Positions 45,867 through 54,203 of a stretch of DNA of 64,000 nucleotides are shown here, piece by piece (the stretch's first letter is position 1; each line of letters begins with the position of its first letter). The translations under genes and the position numbers were made by a program. Under the pieces are notes generated by a model, which searched no databases, had not been told where the DNA came from, and was given only the letters and a program-made list of their open reading frames with translations. This stretch comes from Lachnospiraceae bacterium (GTDB lineage Bacteria; Bacillota; Clostridia; Lachnospirales; Lachnospiraceae), in assembly GCA_009911035.1 (NCBI GenBank), contig QXWO01000011.1, positions 1 to 64,000 of the forward strand, read 5' to 3'.

Positions 45867-46850
45867 ATGGCGACAATAAAAGATGTGGCGAGGGAAGCGG
45901 ATGTATCCATTGCAACCGTATCACGAATCATGAATAACCGCGGGGCTATCAGCGAAAAGACACGGAAGAAAGTGTATGAAGCCATGGAAAGGCTGCATTA
46001 CCAGCCCAACGAAATGGCCCGGGCGTTACAGAAAAATAAAAGCAATATTATCGGGCTGGTGGTGCCCCTGCTGGATTATGCTTTTTTCAGCAGGCTGACG
46101 GATGCCATTGAGGAATCCTGCCACAGTTACGGATACAAACTGATGATATGTAAATCAGGGGAGGACGGAGAGCGGGAAAAAGAACTGGTTTCCATGCTCC
46201 AGGCCAATCAGGTGGATGGGATTCTTCTGTGCAGCCGGGTAGGAGACACGGGCATTTACTCACAGAACACCCTTCCTCTTATCAGCATTGACAGGGAGAT
46301 GGAGGGATTTTCCTCCGTCACATCGGATAATTATAAGGGAGGAATGGAAGCTGCCCGGGAACTTTTTGAATCGGGCAGCAGGCATCCCCTGATCTTGGGC
46401 GTGCAGGTACCGGCATATATGGCCATGGACCAGCGTCATAAAGGTTTTCTGGACGAATGCAGTAATATAGGAATAAAGTGTGCGGAAATGAAAATACAGC
46501 AGGAAAACTTAGGGCAGCAGGAACTGGTCCGGGAATTCCTTAAAGTTATGGAAGAAAATCCCTGTATTGATGGCGTATTTGCAACAGGAGACATCAGCGC
46601 CGCAAAAATTGCCTGCCACAAAAAGGTGCAGGAGAGCGGTATTTTCGACAGGATACCTTATATGGGGTATGACGGGCTGGAAATTTCCGAGCTGCTGGAC
46701 ATAACTACGGTTTCACAGCCTATTTATGAAATGGGCGAATGTGCCGTGGAGCTGCTGGTTAAGAAAATCAACGGAAAACTGGTACAGGAGCGTTCCATCC
46801 TTCCGGTAAAACTGGTTGAAAGAGGCAGTACACTGCGGTTTAAAAAATGA
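45867..46850 (+). CDS. LacI-family transcriptional regulator
   Basis: 327 residues. N-terminal HTH (ATIKDVAREADVSIATVSRIMNN) with hinge helix, then a periplasmic-binding-protein-like effector domain (about 60-327). CAGGAG precedes the ATG. Lies inside the esterase operon, so probably autoregulated. The AAACGTTT-centred sites at 38303 and 38424 are plausible operators. Effector is probably the sugar released by the locus (inference). Confidence 0.93.
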   Translation: MATIKDVAREADVSIATVSRIMNNRGAISEKTRKKVYEAMERLHYQPNEMARALQKNKSNIIGLVVPLLDYAFFSRLTDAIEESCHSYGYKLMICKSGEDGEREKELVSMLQANQVDGILLCSRVGDTGIYSQNTLPLISIDREMEGFSSVTSDNYKGGMEAARELFESGSRHPLILGVQVPAYMAMDQRHKGFLDECSNIGIKCAEMKIQQENLGQQELVREFLKVMEENPCIDGVFATGDISAAKIACHKKVQESGIFDRIPYMGYDGLEISELLDITTVSQPIYEMGECAVELLVKKINGKLVQERSILPVKLVERGSTLRFKK

Positions 46851-46868
46851 AATACGAAAGGCAAGGAT

Positions 46869-48050
46869 ATGCAAATGAATTTTGATAAACTGACACATTA
46901 TATAGATTCGCTGGAAAAGGAATACGGCATACATGCGGCAGACTGCAAAATAACAAAGGACCATCAGATGGTTTACCGCCATATGGCAGGGTATGCCGAT
47001 TATGATAACAAAGTGCCCCTGTCGGAAAACAATCTGTTCCGCCTGTTTTCCGCCACAAAAGTCATTACCATGACAGCAGTACTCCAACTGGTGGAGCGGG
47101 GGAAACTTTTCCTGTATGATGAAGTAAGGCAGTATCTCCCGGAATTTGACAGGCTTCTGGTGGCGGACAGCTTTGAATTTAAATTCCCTTTAACATGGCC
47201 TGTGAGGGAGGACAAGTGCCATCTGGCCAATAACAGCATCAGGATCATTGACCTTATGACCATGACTGCAGGGCTGTCCTACGATACGGATGCCAGAGAA
47301 CTTATGGAAATAAAGAGATCCAGCAATAACCAGGCCACTACCAGAGAGGTGGTGGCCCGGATCGCAAAGCTGCCTCTGACCTATGAGCCGCGCACGAGAT
47401 GGGGGTACGGCCTTGGACATGATGTGCTTGCGGCAGTGATTGAGGTGGTTTCGGGCATGAAGTTTTCCGATTACCTTAATAAAAATATTTTTGCGCCCCT
47501 TGGCATAAAAGATTTCGGCTTTTCCTGGAAGGGGGAGGCAGCGGAGAGGGTATGTGCTCTTTATATGGGGGTATTTGGGACAGACGATATTGTCCCGGAT
47601 GACGGTGTAAGAAGCGATACATTTAAGATCACGGATAATTATGAGAGCGGCGGGGCCGGGCTTGTGGGTACCGTAGATGCCTACAGTACCGTGATCGACG
47701 CTTTGTGTAACGGCGGCCTTTCGGCGGACGGCACGAGAATCCTTGGCAGCGAGATGATAGAGCTGCTTACCCGGGAATACACCCAGGGACGGATGCGGGA
47801 AGACTTCCAGATGACGGGAAAGAAAGGCTACGGCTACGGGCTTGGTGTGAGGGTGCTTACAGATAAGGTGGCATCCCGGACGCCTGTAGGGGAATTCGGC
47901 TGGGACGGGGCAGCAGGAGCTTACGTGGTGGTAGACCCCTTTAACCATATCAGTATTTTTTATGCACAGCATGTAATGGGATTCCCCAGGGCGTATTCAG
48001 AGATTCATCCTACGATAAGGGATCTTGCGTATGAGGCGATGGGATTTTGA
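46869..48050 (+). CDS. Beta-lactamase-fold serine hydrolase (class C/EstB type)
   Basis: 393 residues. Serine-x-x-lysine motif SATK (61-64, in FRLFSATKVITMTA), a tyrosine in RWGYGLGHDVLAAV at the second motif position, and GWDGAAGAY near the C-terminus. No signal peptide, so an esterase rather than a periplasmic or secreted beta-lactamase. 18 bases after the LacI gene; the seventh serine-hydrolase-like gene of the operon. Confidence 0.88.
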   Translation: MQMNFDKLTHYIDSLEKEYGIHAADCKITKDHQMVYRHMAGYADYDNKVPLSENNLFRLFSATKVITMTAVLQLVERGKLFLYDEVRQYLPEFDRLLVADSFEFKFPLTWPVREDKCHLANNSIRIIDLMTMTAGLSYDTDARELMEIKRSSNNQATTREVVARIAKLPLTYEPRTRWGYGLGHDVLAAVIEVVSGMKFSDYLNKNIFAPLGIKDFGFSWKGEAAERVCALYMGVFGTDDIVPDDGVRSDTFKITDNYESGGAGLVGTVDAYSTVIDALCNGGLSADGTRILGSEMIELLTREYTQGRMREDFQMTGKKGYGYGLGVRVLTDKVASRTPVGEFGWDGAAGAYVVVDPFNHISIFYAQHVMGFPRAYSEIHPTIRDLAYEAMGF

Positions 48051-48148
48051 AAGACCTCAGGCACCGGTGCCTGTTGGCCAGGCATAGGGCGTAAAGGCTG
48101 GTTTTACGATATATTAGAATAAAGAATGGCTGTCTGCCTATAGGAGGG

Positions 48149-48184
48149 AAACAGGCCGTGCAGGGATACCTGCACGGCCTGTTT
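48149..48184 (+). terminator. Terminator of the esterase operon
   Basis: Perfect 16-bp arms, AAACAGGCCGTGCAGG and CCTGCACGGCCTGTTT, around GATA. Only a short T-run, but a very stable stem at the right place. Confidence 0.75.
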
Positions 48185-48233
48185 GGTGGTGCTTTTAAGG
48201 AGCTGCCCTCTGGGTTTGCTGTTTTTGCAAAGC

Positions 48234-48249
48234 TAACAGAATTCTGTTA
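48234..48249. promoter_or_regulatory. 16-bp palindromic operator candidate upstream of the importer
   Basis: TAACAGAATTCTGTTA, perfect inverted repeat, 20 bases upstream of the -35 box at 48270. Position suits an activator or a repressor. Confidence 0.5.
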
Positions 48250-48269
48250 TATACAGGACAGTCCCGTTA

Positions 48270-48298
48270 TAGACGCAGGAATCGGAAAAAATTATACT
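48270..48298 (+). promoter_or_regulatory. Promoter of the sugar importer operon
   Basis: TAGACG, 17-base spacer, TATACT. Weak -35, good -10: an activator-dependent promoter would look like this. About 64 bases before the lipoprotein start. Confidence 0.5.
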
Positions 48299-48361
48299 AT
48301 TTCCAGGAAGTAAAAAACAGGTGGGAAACCTGCAGAGTGAGAAAGGAGTATTGATATAAAG

Positions 48362-49897
48362 ATGAAAAAGAGATTGTTATCCTTGTTATTATCAGGTATT
48401 CTGGCAGCCGGACTGCTGGCAGGATGCGGAAACGGAGCAAAGACAGACGGGGGTGGAGCGGCTGCAAGCGAAACCGCTGCGGAAGGTGTAAGCGAGGTGA
48501 ATGGAATTGATACCAGCACCACTTATGAAGCTACAATGGTCTTGATTGGCAGCCAGCAGGCGGACCAGCAGCTTGTCCTTGATAAGATCAATGAGATTTT
48601 ACTGCGGGACATTAATACGAAACTGAATATTGTCATGCTTTCCATGGGTGACTTCACCACACAGCTTCCGCTTATGCTGCAGGGTGGGGACAAGGTAGAC
48701 CTGGTTCCGGTGATCAACAGCTTTGCAGGAACTTTTATCAGTAATAAGATGGTGCTGGATTTAAGCGATTATGTGGAGCAGTATGGTGTCAACATGAAGC
48801 AGGTATTTGCGGATATGGGTGAGGAGCTGCTGTATACGGGCTGTGTCAATGACTTTATGTTCGGTATTCCGGTAGTGAAAGGATCCTCTGGTGTCTCTAC
48901 GATATGTATGCGTGCAGACTGGCTGGAGGAAGCCGGTTTTACCAGAGAGGACATTAAAGGGGTAGAGGATATGGATCAGGTATACGAGAGCGTATACGCA
49001 AACCACCCGGAAGCGATCATGATGTGGATGATGAAAGGAACCCAGGCAGACAGCAGATACGAAATCACCGATCCTCTGACAGATTACAATGGAGTACTGA
49101 TGAATTATGGAGAAAAACCGGAGGTAGTGAATTATTTTGCCAGCGATGCTTATAAGGAACTGGTAACACGGCATTATGAATGGGCGCAGAAGGGCTGGAT
49201 CTCAAAGGATGCGGCAACGACTACAGATCAGGCATCGGCAGCAGTGCAGGCAGGGCGTGCATTTTCCTTCTATACACCGGGCGGCCCGGATGCGGAAGCT
49301 TCTAACAGTGCTTCCTGCGGAACGGAAATGATCTGTGTTCCCGTAACAGAAGGACAGCTTACCACCACCGGCTACTGCTGGAACAGTTGGGGAATTGCAC
49401 AGGCCAGCGAAAATCCGGAAAGAGCATTTCTGCTGCTTGACTATCTTTATAACAGCGGGGAAGTAACGGATTTGATCAATTTCGGTATTGAGGGAACTCA
49501 TTATGTAGTGGGAGAAGACGGACTGTATCATTATCCCGAGGGGATTGACCTTACAAGCTCTTCCTATACATTTAATCAGGGATGGGAGCTTCCAAACCAG
49601 TTTATGGGCGGCATCTGGGAAGGAAATGATCCGGACCTGTGGACCAAAAATATTGAGGCAACAAAAGCTGCCAAACATTCCTGCGCACTTGGGTTTGCCT
49701 ATGACAGCAGCGCACTGGGCACGGAAATCGCGGCTTTATCAAATGTAAAAAGCCAGTATATAGACTCTCTCAATTCCGGCGCAGTAGATCCTGAAACAGA
49801 ATTGCCGAAATTCCTGGAGGAATTAGACGACGCCGGCATGCAGAAGGTTATTGAGTCCAAGCAGGCGCAGTTGGATGAGTGGATTGCTTCAAAATAG
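48362..49897 (+). CDS. Sugar ABC transporter solute-binding lipoprotein (LipO/DUF3502 type)
   Basis: 511 residues. Lipoprotein signal ending LLAGC (lipidated C22), then an extracellular-solute-binding family 1 fold, with a C-terminal part of the DUF3502 kind (YDSSALGTEIAALSNVKSQY). Such proteins feed LplB/YtcP permeases and bind oligosaccharides. GAAAGGAG lies 13 bases from the ATG, longer than usual. First gene of an operon running to GH39; no ATPase gene is present, so a shared MsmK-type ATPase elsewhere must power it. Confidence 0.91.
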   Translation: MKKRLLSLLLSGILAAGLLAGCGNGAKTDGGGAAASETAAEGVSEVNGIDTSTTYEATMVLIGSQQADQQLVLDKINEILLRDINTKLNIVMLSMGDFTTQLPLMLQGGDKVDLVPVINSFAGTFISNKMVLDLSDYVEQYGVNMKQVFADMGEELLYTGCVNDFMFGIPVVKGSSGVSTICMRADWLEEAGFTREDIKGVEDMDQVYESVYANHPEAIMMWMMKGTQADSRYEITDPLTDYNGVLMNYGEKPEVVNYFASDAYKELVTRHYEWAQKGWISKDAATTTDQASAAVQAGRAFSFYTPGGPDAEASNSASCGTEMICVPVTEGQLTTTGYCWNSWGIAQASENPERAFLLLDYLYNSGEVTDLINFGIEGTHYVVGEDGLYHYPEGIDLTSSSYTFNQGWELPNQFMGGIWEGNDPDLWTKNIEATKAAKHSCALGFAYDSSALGTEIAALSNVKSQYIDSLNSGAVDPETELPKFLEELDDAGMQKVIESKQAQLDEWIASK

Positions 49898-49917
49898 TGA
49901 AAGGGCAGGTTGGGTTT

Positions 49918-50850
49918 ATGGCAAAGAAAAACAACACACTAGCTAAAGTCAAATATTGGATGCCGGTATTTATCATGATGCTGCCGGGACTGCTTTACCT
50001 GTTTATCAACAATTATATTCCCATGGGAGGTCTGGTTGCAGCATTCAAACAGGTGAATTTTGCAGACGGCATATATGGCAGCCCATGGGCAGATCCCTGG
50101 TATAAGAACTTTACCTATTTGTTTACATCGAAAGATGCACTGGAAATTACCAGAAACACTATTCTTTATAATTTTGCATTTATTTTAGTCAACAATAGTC
50201 TGGGTATCATGATTGCGATCTTCATTTCGGATGTACAGAGCAAATGGGCCAAGAAGGTTTATCAGAGTGCGGTGTTATTTCCCTTTCTTATGTCGATGGT
50301 CATTGTATCCTACATTGTATTTGCATTGTTAAGCAATGAGAATGGTATGCTCAATAAGAGTATTCTTCCGCTGCTTGGCATGGAGCCTGTTTCGTGGTAT
50401 GCAACAGCAGGCGCATGGCCGGTGATCCTGATCTTAGTCAATTTCTGGAAGGGGGTAGGATACGGATGCCTGATATATATTGCCGCAATTGCAGGAATTG
50501 ATAAGGCCATCTATGAGGCGGCGCAGATTGACGGGGCAGCCAGGTTCCAATTGATCAGGCATATTACCCTGCCGAGTATTGTTCCGTCTGTCATCACCCT
50601 GGTCATGCTCAATGTCAGTAAAATATTTTTCTCTGATTTTGGCCTGTTTTACCAGGTGCCCCAGAACTCTGGGGCAATCTACGCAACGACCAATACGATC
50701 GATACTTATGTGTATCGTGCGCTTTTGCAGCAGAACAACCCAAGCATGTCGGCAGCGGCAGGGTTTTATCAGTCCATTGTAGGGTTTGTGCTGGTATTGG
50801 CAGTGAACGGACTGGTGCGTAAATTTAGTAAAGAGAATGCTTTGTTCTAA
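49918..50850 (+). CDS. Sugar ABC permease, LplB type
   Basis: 310 residues from ATG 49918 (GGGCAGG upstream; the ATG at 49879 lies inside the lipoprotein gene and has no ribosome site). Six membrane segments, MetI domain; EAA loop YEAAQIDGAARFQLIRHITLP. Forms the membrane channel with the YtcP-type partner 17 bases downstream. Confidence 0.93.
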   Translation: MAKKNNTLAKVKYWMPVFIMMLPGLLYLFINNYIPMGGLVAAFKQVNFADGIYGSPWADPWYKNFTYLFTSKDALEITRNTILYNFAFILVNNSLGIMIAIFISDVQSKWAKKVYQSAVLFPFLMSMVIVSYIVFALLSNENGMLNKSILPLLGMEPVSWYATAGAWPVILILVNFWKGVGYGCLIYIAAIAGIDKAIYEAAQIDGAARFQLIRHITLPSIVPSVITLVMLNVSKIFFSDFGLFYQVPQNSGAIYATTNTIDTYVYRALLQQNNPSMSAAAGFYQSIVGFVLVLAVNGLVRKFSKENALF

Positions 50851-50867
50851 ATAGTGGGAGGAAAATT

Positions 50868-51761
50868 ATGCTGAAAACAAGAGAAAACAGAAGGTATCAG
50901 ATTCTTTGCAATACGGTATTGGCTCTGATCACGGTGTATATGATATTTCCCTTTGTTCTGCTGCTTATGTCTTCCATTACAGAGGAAAATACGCTGATCA
51001 TGAATGGGTATTCGCTTTTCCCGGAGAAGTTCAGTCTGGGGGCATATCAATACATTTTTCAAAATGGAAAGAAGATTTTTCACGCTTATGGAGTCACGAT
51101 CTTTGTGACTATCGTGGGAACTGCCATTAATTTATGGATAAGTTCTATGCTTGCTTTTGGACTGTCGAGAAAAAATCTGCCGTTTCGCCGCATCATAACA
51201 TTTTATGTGTTCTTTACCATGCTGTTCAATGGCGGACTGGTTCCCACTTACATGATGTATACAGGGACATTCCATATCAAAAACACGATATTCGCCATGA
51301 TTGTTCCGAATCTCCTGATGAGTGCGGTAAATGTGCTTCTGGTGCGTACCTATTTTACAAACAGTATTCCGGATGCCCTTTATGAGGCGGCGGAGATCGA
51401 CGGAGCCGGGCAGATGAGAATCTATTTTCAGGTGGCGCTGCCCCTTGGAAAGCCGATTCTGGTGACTACAGGGCTGTTTGCAGCACTGGGATACTGGAAT
51501 GACTGGACCAACGGACTTTATTATGTGAATCAGGAGCAGTTCTGGGGGATTCAGAATCTTCTGAATAAGATGATCAGTGACGTGCAGGCGCTGACCAGCG
51601 GGCTTATGTCGAAAGAGATGGCAGGCATGCTCTCTACCATGCCGTCGGTATCAGTCCGTATGGCGGTTGCTTTCGTGGCAATGATGCCGGTTCTGCTGGT
51701 ATATCCTTTCCTGCAGAAGTATTTTGCAGAAGGAATCGCTATGGGCGCCGTAAAAGGTTAG
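50868..51761 (+). CDS. Sugar ABC permease, YtcP/AraQ type
   Basis: 297 residues, six membrane segments. EAA loop YEAAEIDGAGQMRIYFQVALPLGKP, C-terminal YPFLQKYFAEGIAMGAVKG typical of the family. GGGAGG precedes the ATG. Pairs with the LplB-type permease. GH3 begins 47 bases later. Confidence 0.93.
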   Translation: MLKTRENRRYQILCNTVLALITVYMIFPFVLLLMSSITEENTLIMNGYSLFPEKFSLGAYQYIFQNGKKIFHAYGVTIFVTIVGTAINLWISSMLAFGLSRKNLPFRRIITFYVFFTMLFNGGLVPTYMMYTGTFHIKNTIFAMIVPNLLMSAVNVLLVRTYFTNSIPDALYEAAEIDGAGQMRIYFQVALPLGKPILVTTGLFAALGYWNDWTNGLYYVNQEQFWGIQNLLNKMISDVQALTSGLMSKEMAGMLSTMPSVSVRMAVAFVAMMPVLLVYPFLQKYFAEGIAMGAVKG

Positions 51762-51808
51762 GGAAGTTTCAACAGGCTTTTCGAGATGAGGTAAGAAAGG
51801 AGAAGACA

Positions 51809-54106
51809 ATGGAAAAAATAGAGGAACTGGTAAAACAGATGACGCTGGAGGAGAAAGCGGGAATGTGTTCAGGCAGAGACTTCTGGCACTTAAAAGGAGT
51901 TGAAAGGCTTGGAATTCCGTCAATCATGGTTGCTGACGGCCCCCATGGACTTAGGAAACAGGATCAGTCGGCGGATCATCTGGGGATCAACGACTCCATA
52001 AAAGCAGTTTGTTTTCCTTCAGCAGCAGGTCTTGCAGCGTCCTTTGACAAAGGACTGCTGCGCAGAGTGGGGGAGACGCTGGGGGAAGAATGCCAAGCGG
52101 AAAATGTGGCTGTGCTTCTTGGGCCGGCCATTAATATCAAAAGAAGTCCGCTGTGTGGAAGAAATTTTGAATATATGTCGGAGGACCCTTTTGTGTCCTC
52201 TAAACTTGCAGCGGCTTATATAGACGGACTGCAGTCCCGGAAGGTAGGGGCAAGTCTAAAGCATTTTGCGGTAAATAACCAGGAAAAAAGACGCTCTACC
52301 GTTTCATCCCAGGTCAGCGAACGGGCGCTCCGGGAACTATATCTGGCATCCTTTGAAGGGGCGGTGAAGGAGGCAAAGCCCTGGACAGTGATGTGCTCTT
52401 ATAACAGGATCAATGGAGAGTATGCATCCGAAAGCCATTGGCTACTGACCGAAATTCTAAGGGATGAATGGGGATTCGATGGATTTCTTGTGACGGATTG
52501 GAGCGCCTGTAATGAGCGGGTGAAAGGACTGCTGGCAGGTCAGGATCTGGAAATGCCGGATTCCGGGGGCGCCAATGACAGGCTGATCGTAGAAGCAGTG
52601 CAAAACGGCACTCTGAAGGAAGAAATACTGGATCAGGCGGTAATGCGCATTCTGGATGTGATTTTCCGATATGCAGACCACCGGGATGCTGTTGCGGAAT
52701 TTGACCGTCAGAAGCATCATGAGATTGCCAGAGAGGCGGCATGTCAGTCCATGGTCCTTCTAAAAAATGATAAGACGGCCAAAGGAAAGAAGACGCTTCC
52801 CCTAAAAAAGGGCGGCAAATATGCCTTCATAGGATGCTTTGCAAAAAATCCCCGTTATCAGGGCGGCGGCTCCAGCCATATCAATTCTTACAAGGTGAGC
52901 AATGCGTTAGAATCCTGCGGGGCATACGCAGAGATCACCTTTGCAGAAGGATTCCAAACAGCCCAGGATCAGATCGACAAAGAGATGTTAGAGGAAGCTG
53001 TAAAAGCGGCCAGAGAAAGTGATGCTGCTGTCATCTTTGCAGGGCTGCCGGAATCTATTGAGTCAGAGGCCTATGACAGGGAACATATGGGACTGCCAAA
53101 GTGCCAGAATGTACTGATCCGTGAGGTGGCGGCGGTTCAGCCGAATACAGTCGTAGTATTACATAATGGCTCGCCGGTGGAGATGCCCTGGGAGGATCAG
53201 GTCCCTGCAATCCTGGAGAGCTATCTGGCAGGGGAGGCTGTGGGAGAAGCGCAGGCGGCGCTGCTGTTTGGAGAGGAAAATCCCTGCGGCAGACTGGCGG
53301 AAACATTTCCATTGCGTGTACAGGATAATCCGGCATGGCTGGATTTCGGGGGAAATAAGGATGTAGTGCATTACGGCGAGGGGATTTTTGTGGGATACCG
53401 CTATTATGATACAAAAGAAATGCCGGTATTGTTCCCCTTTGGGCATGGATTAAGTTATACGGAATTTGCCTACGATAATCTGCGTTTAAGCAGGGAATGC
53501 CTGTGTGGGGAAGAACAGCTTGAAATCAGATTCCGGGTCAGAAATACAGGTGAGAGAGCTGGCAGGGAGGCGCCTCAGGTATATCTCCACAAAAAAAATA
53601 CGGGAATCAGCCGCCCGTGGCAGGAATTAAAGGGATTTGAAAAGGTTGGTCTTGCAGCAGGTGAGGAAGCAGAGGTAGTGCTGCAACTGGACCGCAGAAG
53701 CTTTTCCTATTATGATGAACAGATGCAGGACTGGTGCGTGGAGCCGGGAGAATATGAGATTTTAATAGGCGCTTCCAGCAGAGATATCCGGCTGCGCGGG
53801 AGCGTGATGCGCACAGACAGTCTTTCTGATAAATGGGTCTGCCACCGCAACACGACATTGGGTGAAATCATGAAAAGGCCCGCAGCAAAGGAAGCTTACA
53901 GGCAGTTTTTGAAAGAAGAAACAGGCAGACTCCCCTTTGAAGGTCTAAGCGCTGCAGGGCAGCTGGGAGAAGGCATGAAAAAGATGGCGGAGGCGATCCT
54001 GTCTGACAGCCCCCTCCGCTCCCTTAGAAGCTTCTATAAGGGAAAAGTGGATGATGTCTTTATTGAAAGACTGATTGACAGGATCAACCACAATATGGAT
54101 AATTAA
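51809..54106 (+). CDS. GH3 beta-glycosidase (beta-glucosidase/xylosidase)
   Basis: 765 residues: GH3 N-domain, GH3 C-domain, fibronectin-III-like domain (about 575-650; REAPQVYLHKKNTG, SYYDE), plus about 75 extra residues at the end. Nucleophile D230 in GFLVTDW. No signal peptide, so intracellular. Releases terminal beta-linked glucose or xylose from imported oligosaccharides. AAAGGAG precedes the ATG. Confidence 0.92.
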   Translation: MEKIEELVKQMTLEEKAGMCSGRDFWHLKGVERLGIPSIMVADGPHGLRKQDQSADHLGINDSIKAVCFPSAAGLAASFDKGLLRRVGETLGEECQAENVAVLLGPAINIKRSPLCGRNFEYMSEDPFVSSKLAAAYIDGLQSRKVGASLKHFAVNNQEKRRSTVSSQVSERALRELYLASFEGAVKEAKPWTVMCSYNRINGEYASESHWLLTEILRDEWGFDGFLVTDWSACNERVKGLLAGQDLEMPDSGGANDRLIVEAVQNGTLKEEILDQAVMRILDVIFRYADHRDAVAEFDRQKHHEIAREAACQSMVLLKNDKTAKGKKTLPLKKGGKYAFIGCFAKNPRYQGGGSSHINSYKVSNALESCGAYAEITFAEGFQTAQDQIDKEMLEEAVKAARESDAAVIFAGLPESIESEAYDREHMGLPKCQNVLIREVAAVQPNTVVVLHNGSPVEMPWEDQVPAILESYLAGEAVGEAQAALLFGEENPCGRLAETFPLRVQDNPAWLDFGGNKDVVHYGEGIFVGYRYYDTKEMPVLFPFGHGLSYTEFAYDNLRLSRECLCGEEQLEIRFRVRNTGERAGREAPQVYLHKKNTGISRPWQELKGFEKVGLAAGEEAEVVLQLDRRSFSYYDEQMQDWCVEPGEYEILIGASSRDIRLRGSVMRTDSLSDKWVCHRNTTLGEIMKRPAAKEAYRQFLKEETGRLPFEGLSAAGQLGEGMKKMAEAILSDSPLRSLRSFYKGKVDDVFIERLIDRINHNMDN

Positions 54107-54120
54107 AATAATCATGATAT

Positions 54121-54162
54121 TGTATCGGATTTGAATGATTAGCCATTCATAATCCGATACAG
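54121..54162 (+). promoter_or_regulatory. Long hairpin between GH3 and the kinase gene
   Basis: TGTATCGGATT.GAATG pairs with CATTC.AATCCGATACA around a six-base loop, about 16 bp. No U-run, so not a normal terminator; it may process or protect the mRNA and lower expression of the regulators downstream. Confidence 0.55.
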
Positions 54163-54203
54163 TATCCTACGGCAATATTTCGGGATAGAACGGGAGGGGC
54201 ATA

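Larger units (their letters stand above)
48051..48361. other. 311-base gap between esterase operon and sugar importer
   Basis: No gene. Contains a 16-bp palindrome CAGGCACCGGTGCCTG (48058-48073), a terminator hairpin, a 16-bp operator-like palindrome and a promoter, the last three listed separately. The importer is therefore probably a separate transcription unit. Confidence 0.65.

Noticed and set aside
46869-48050. A true antibiotic-resistance beta-lactamase
   Set aside because: It has the S-x-x-K motif but no signal peptide, lacks the typical Y-x-N and K-T-G pattern, and lies in an esterase operon.
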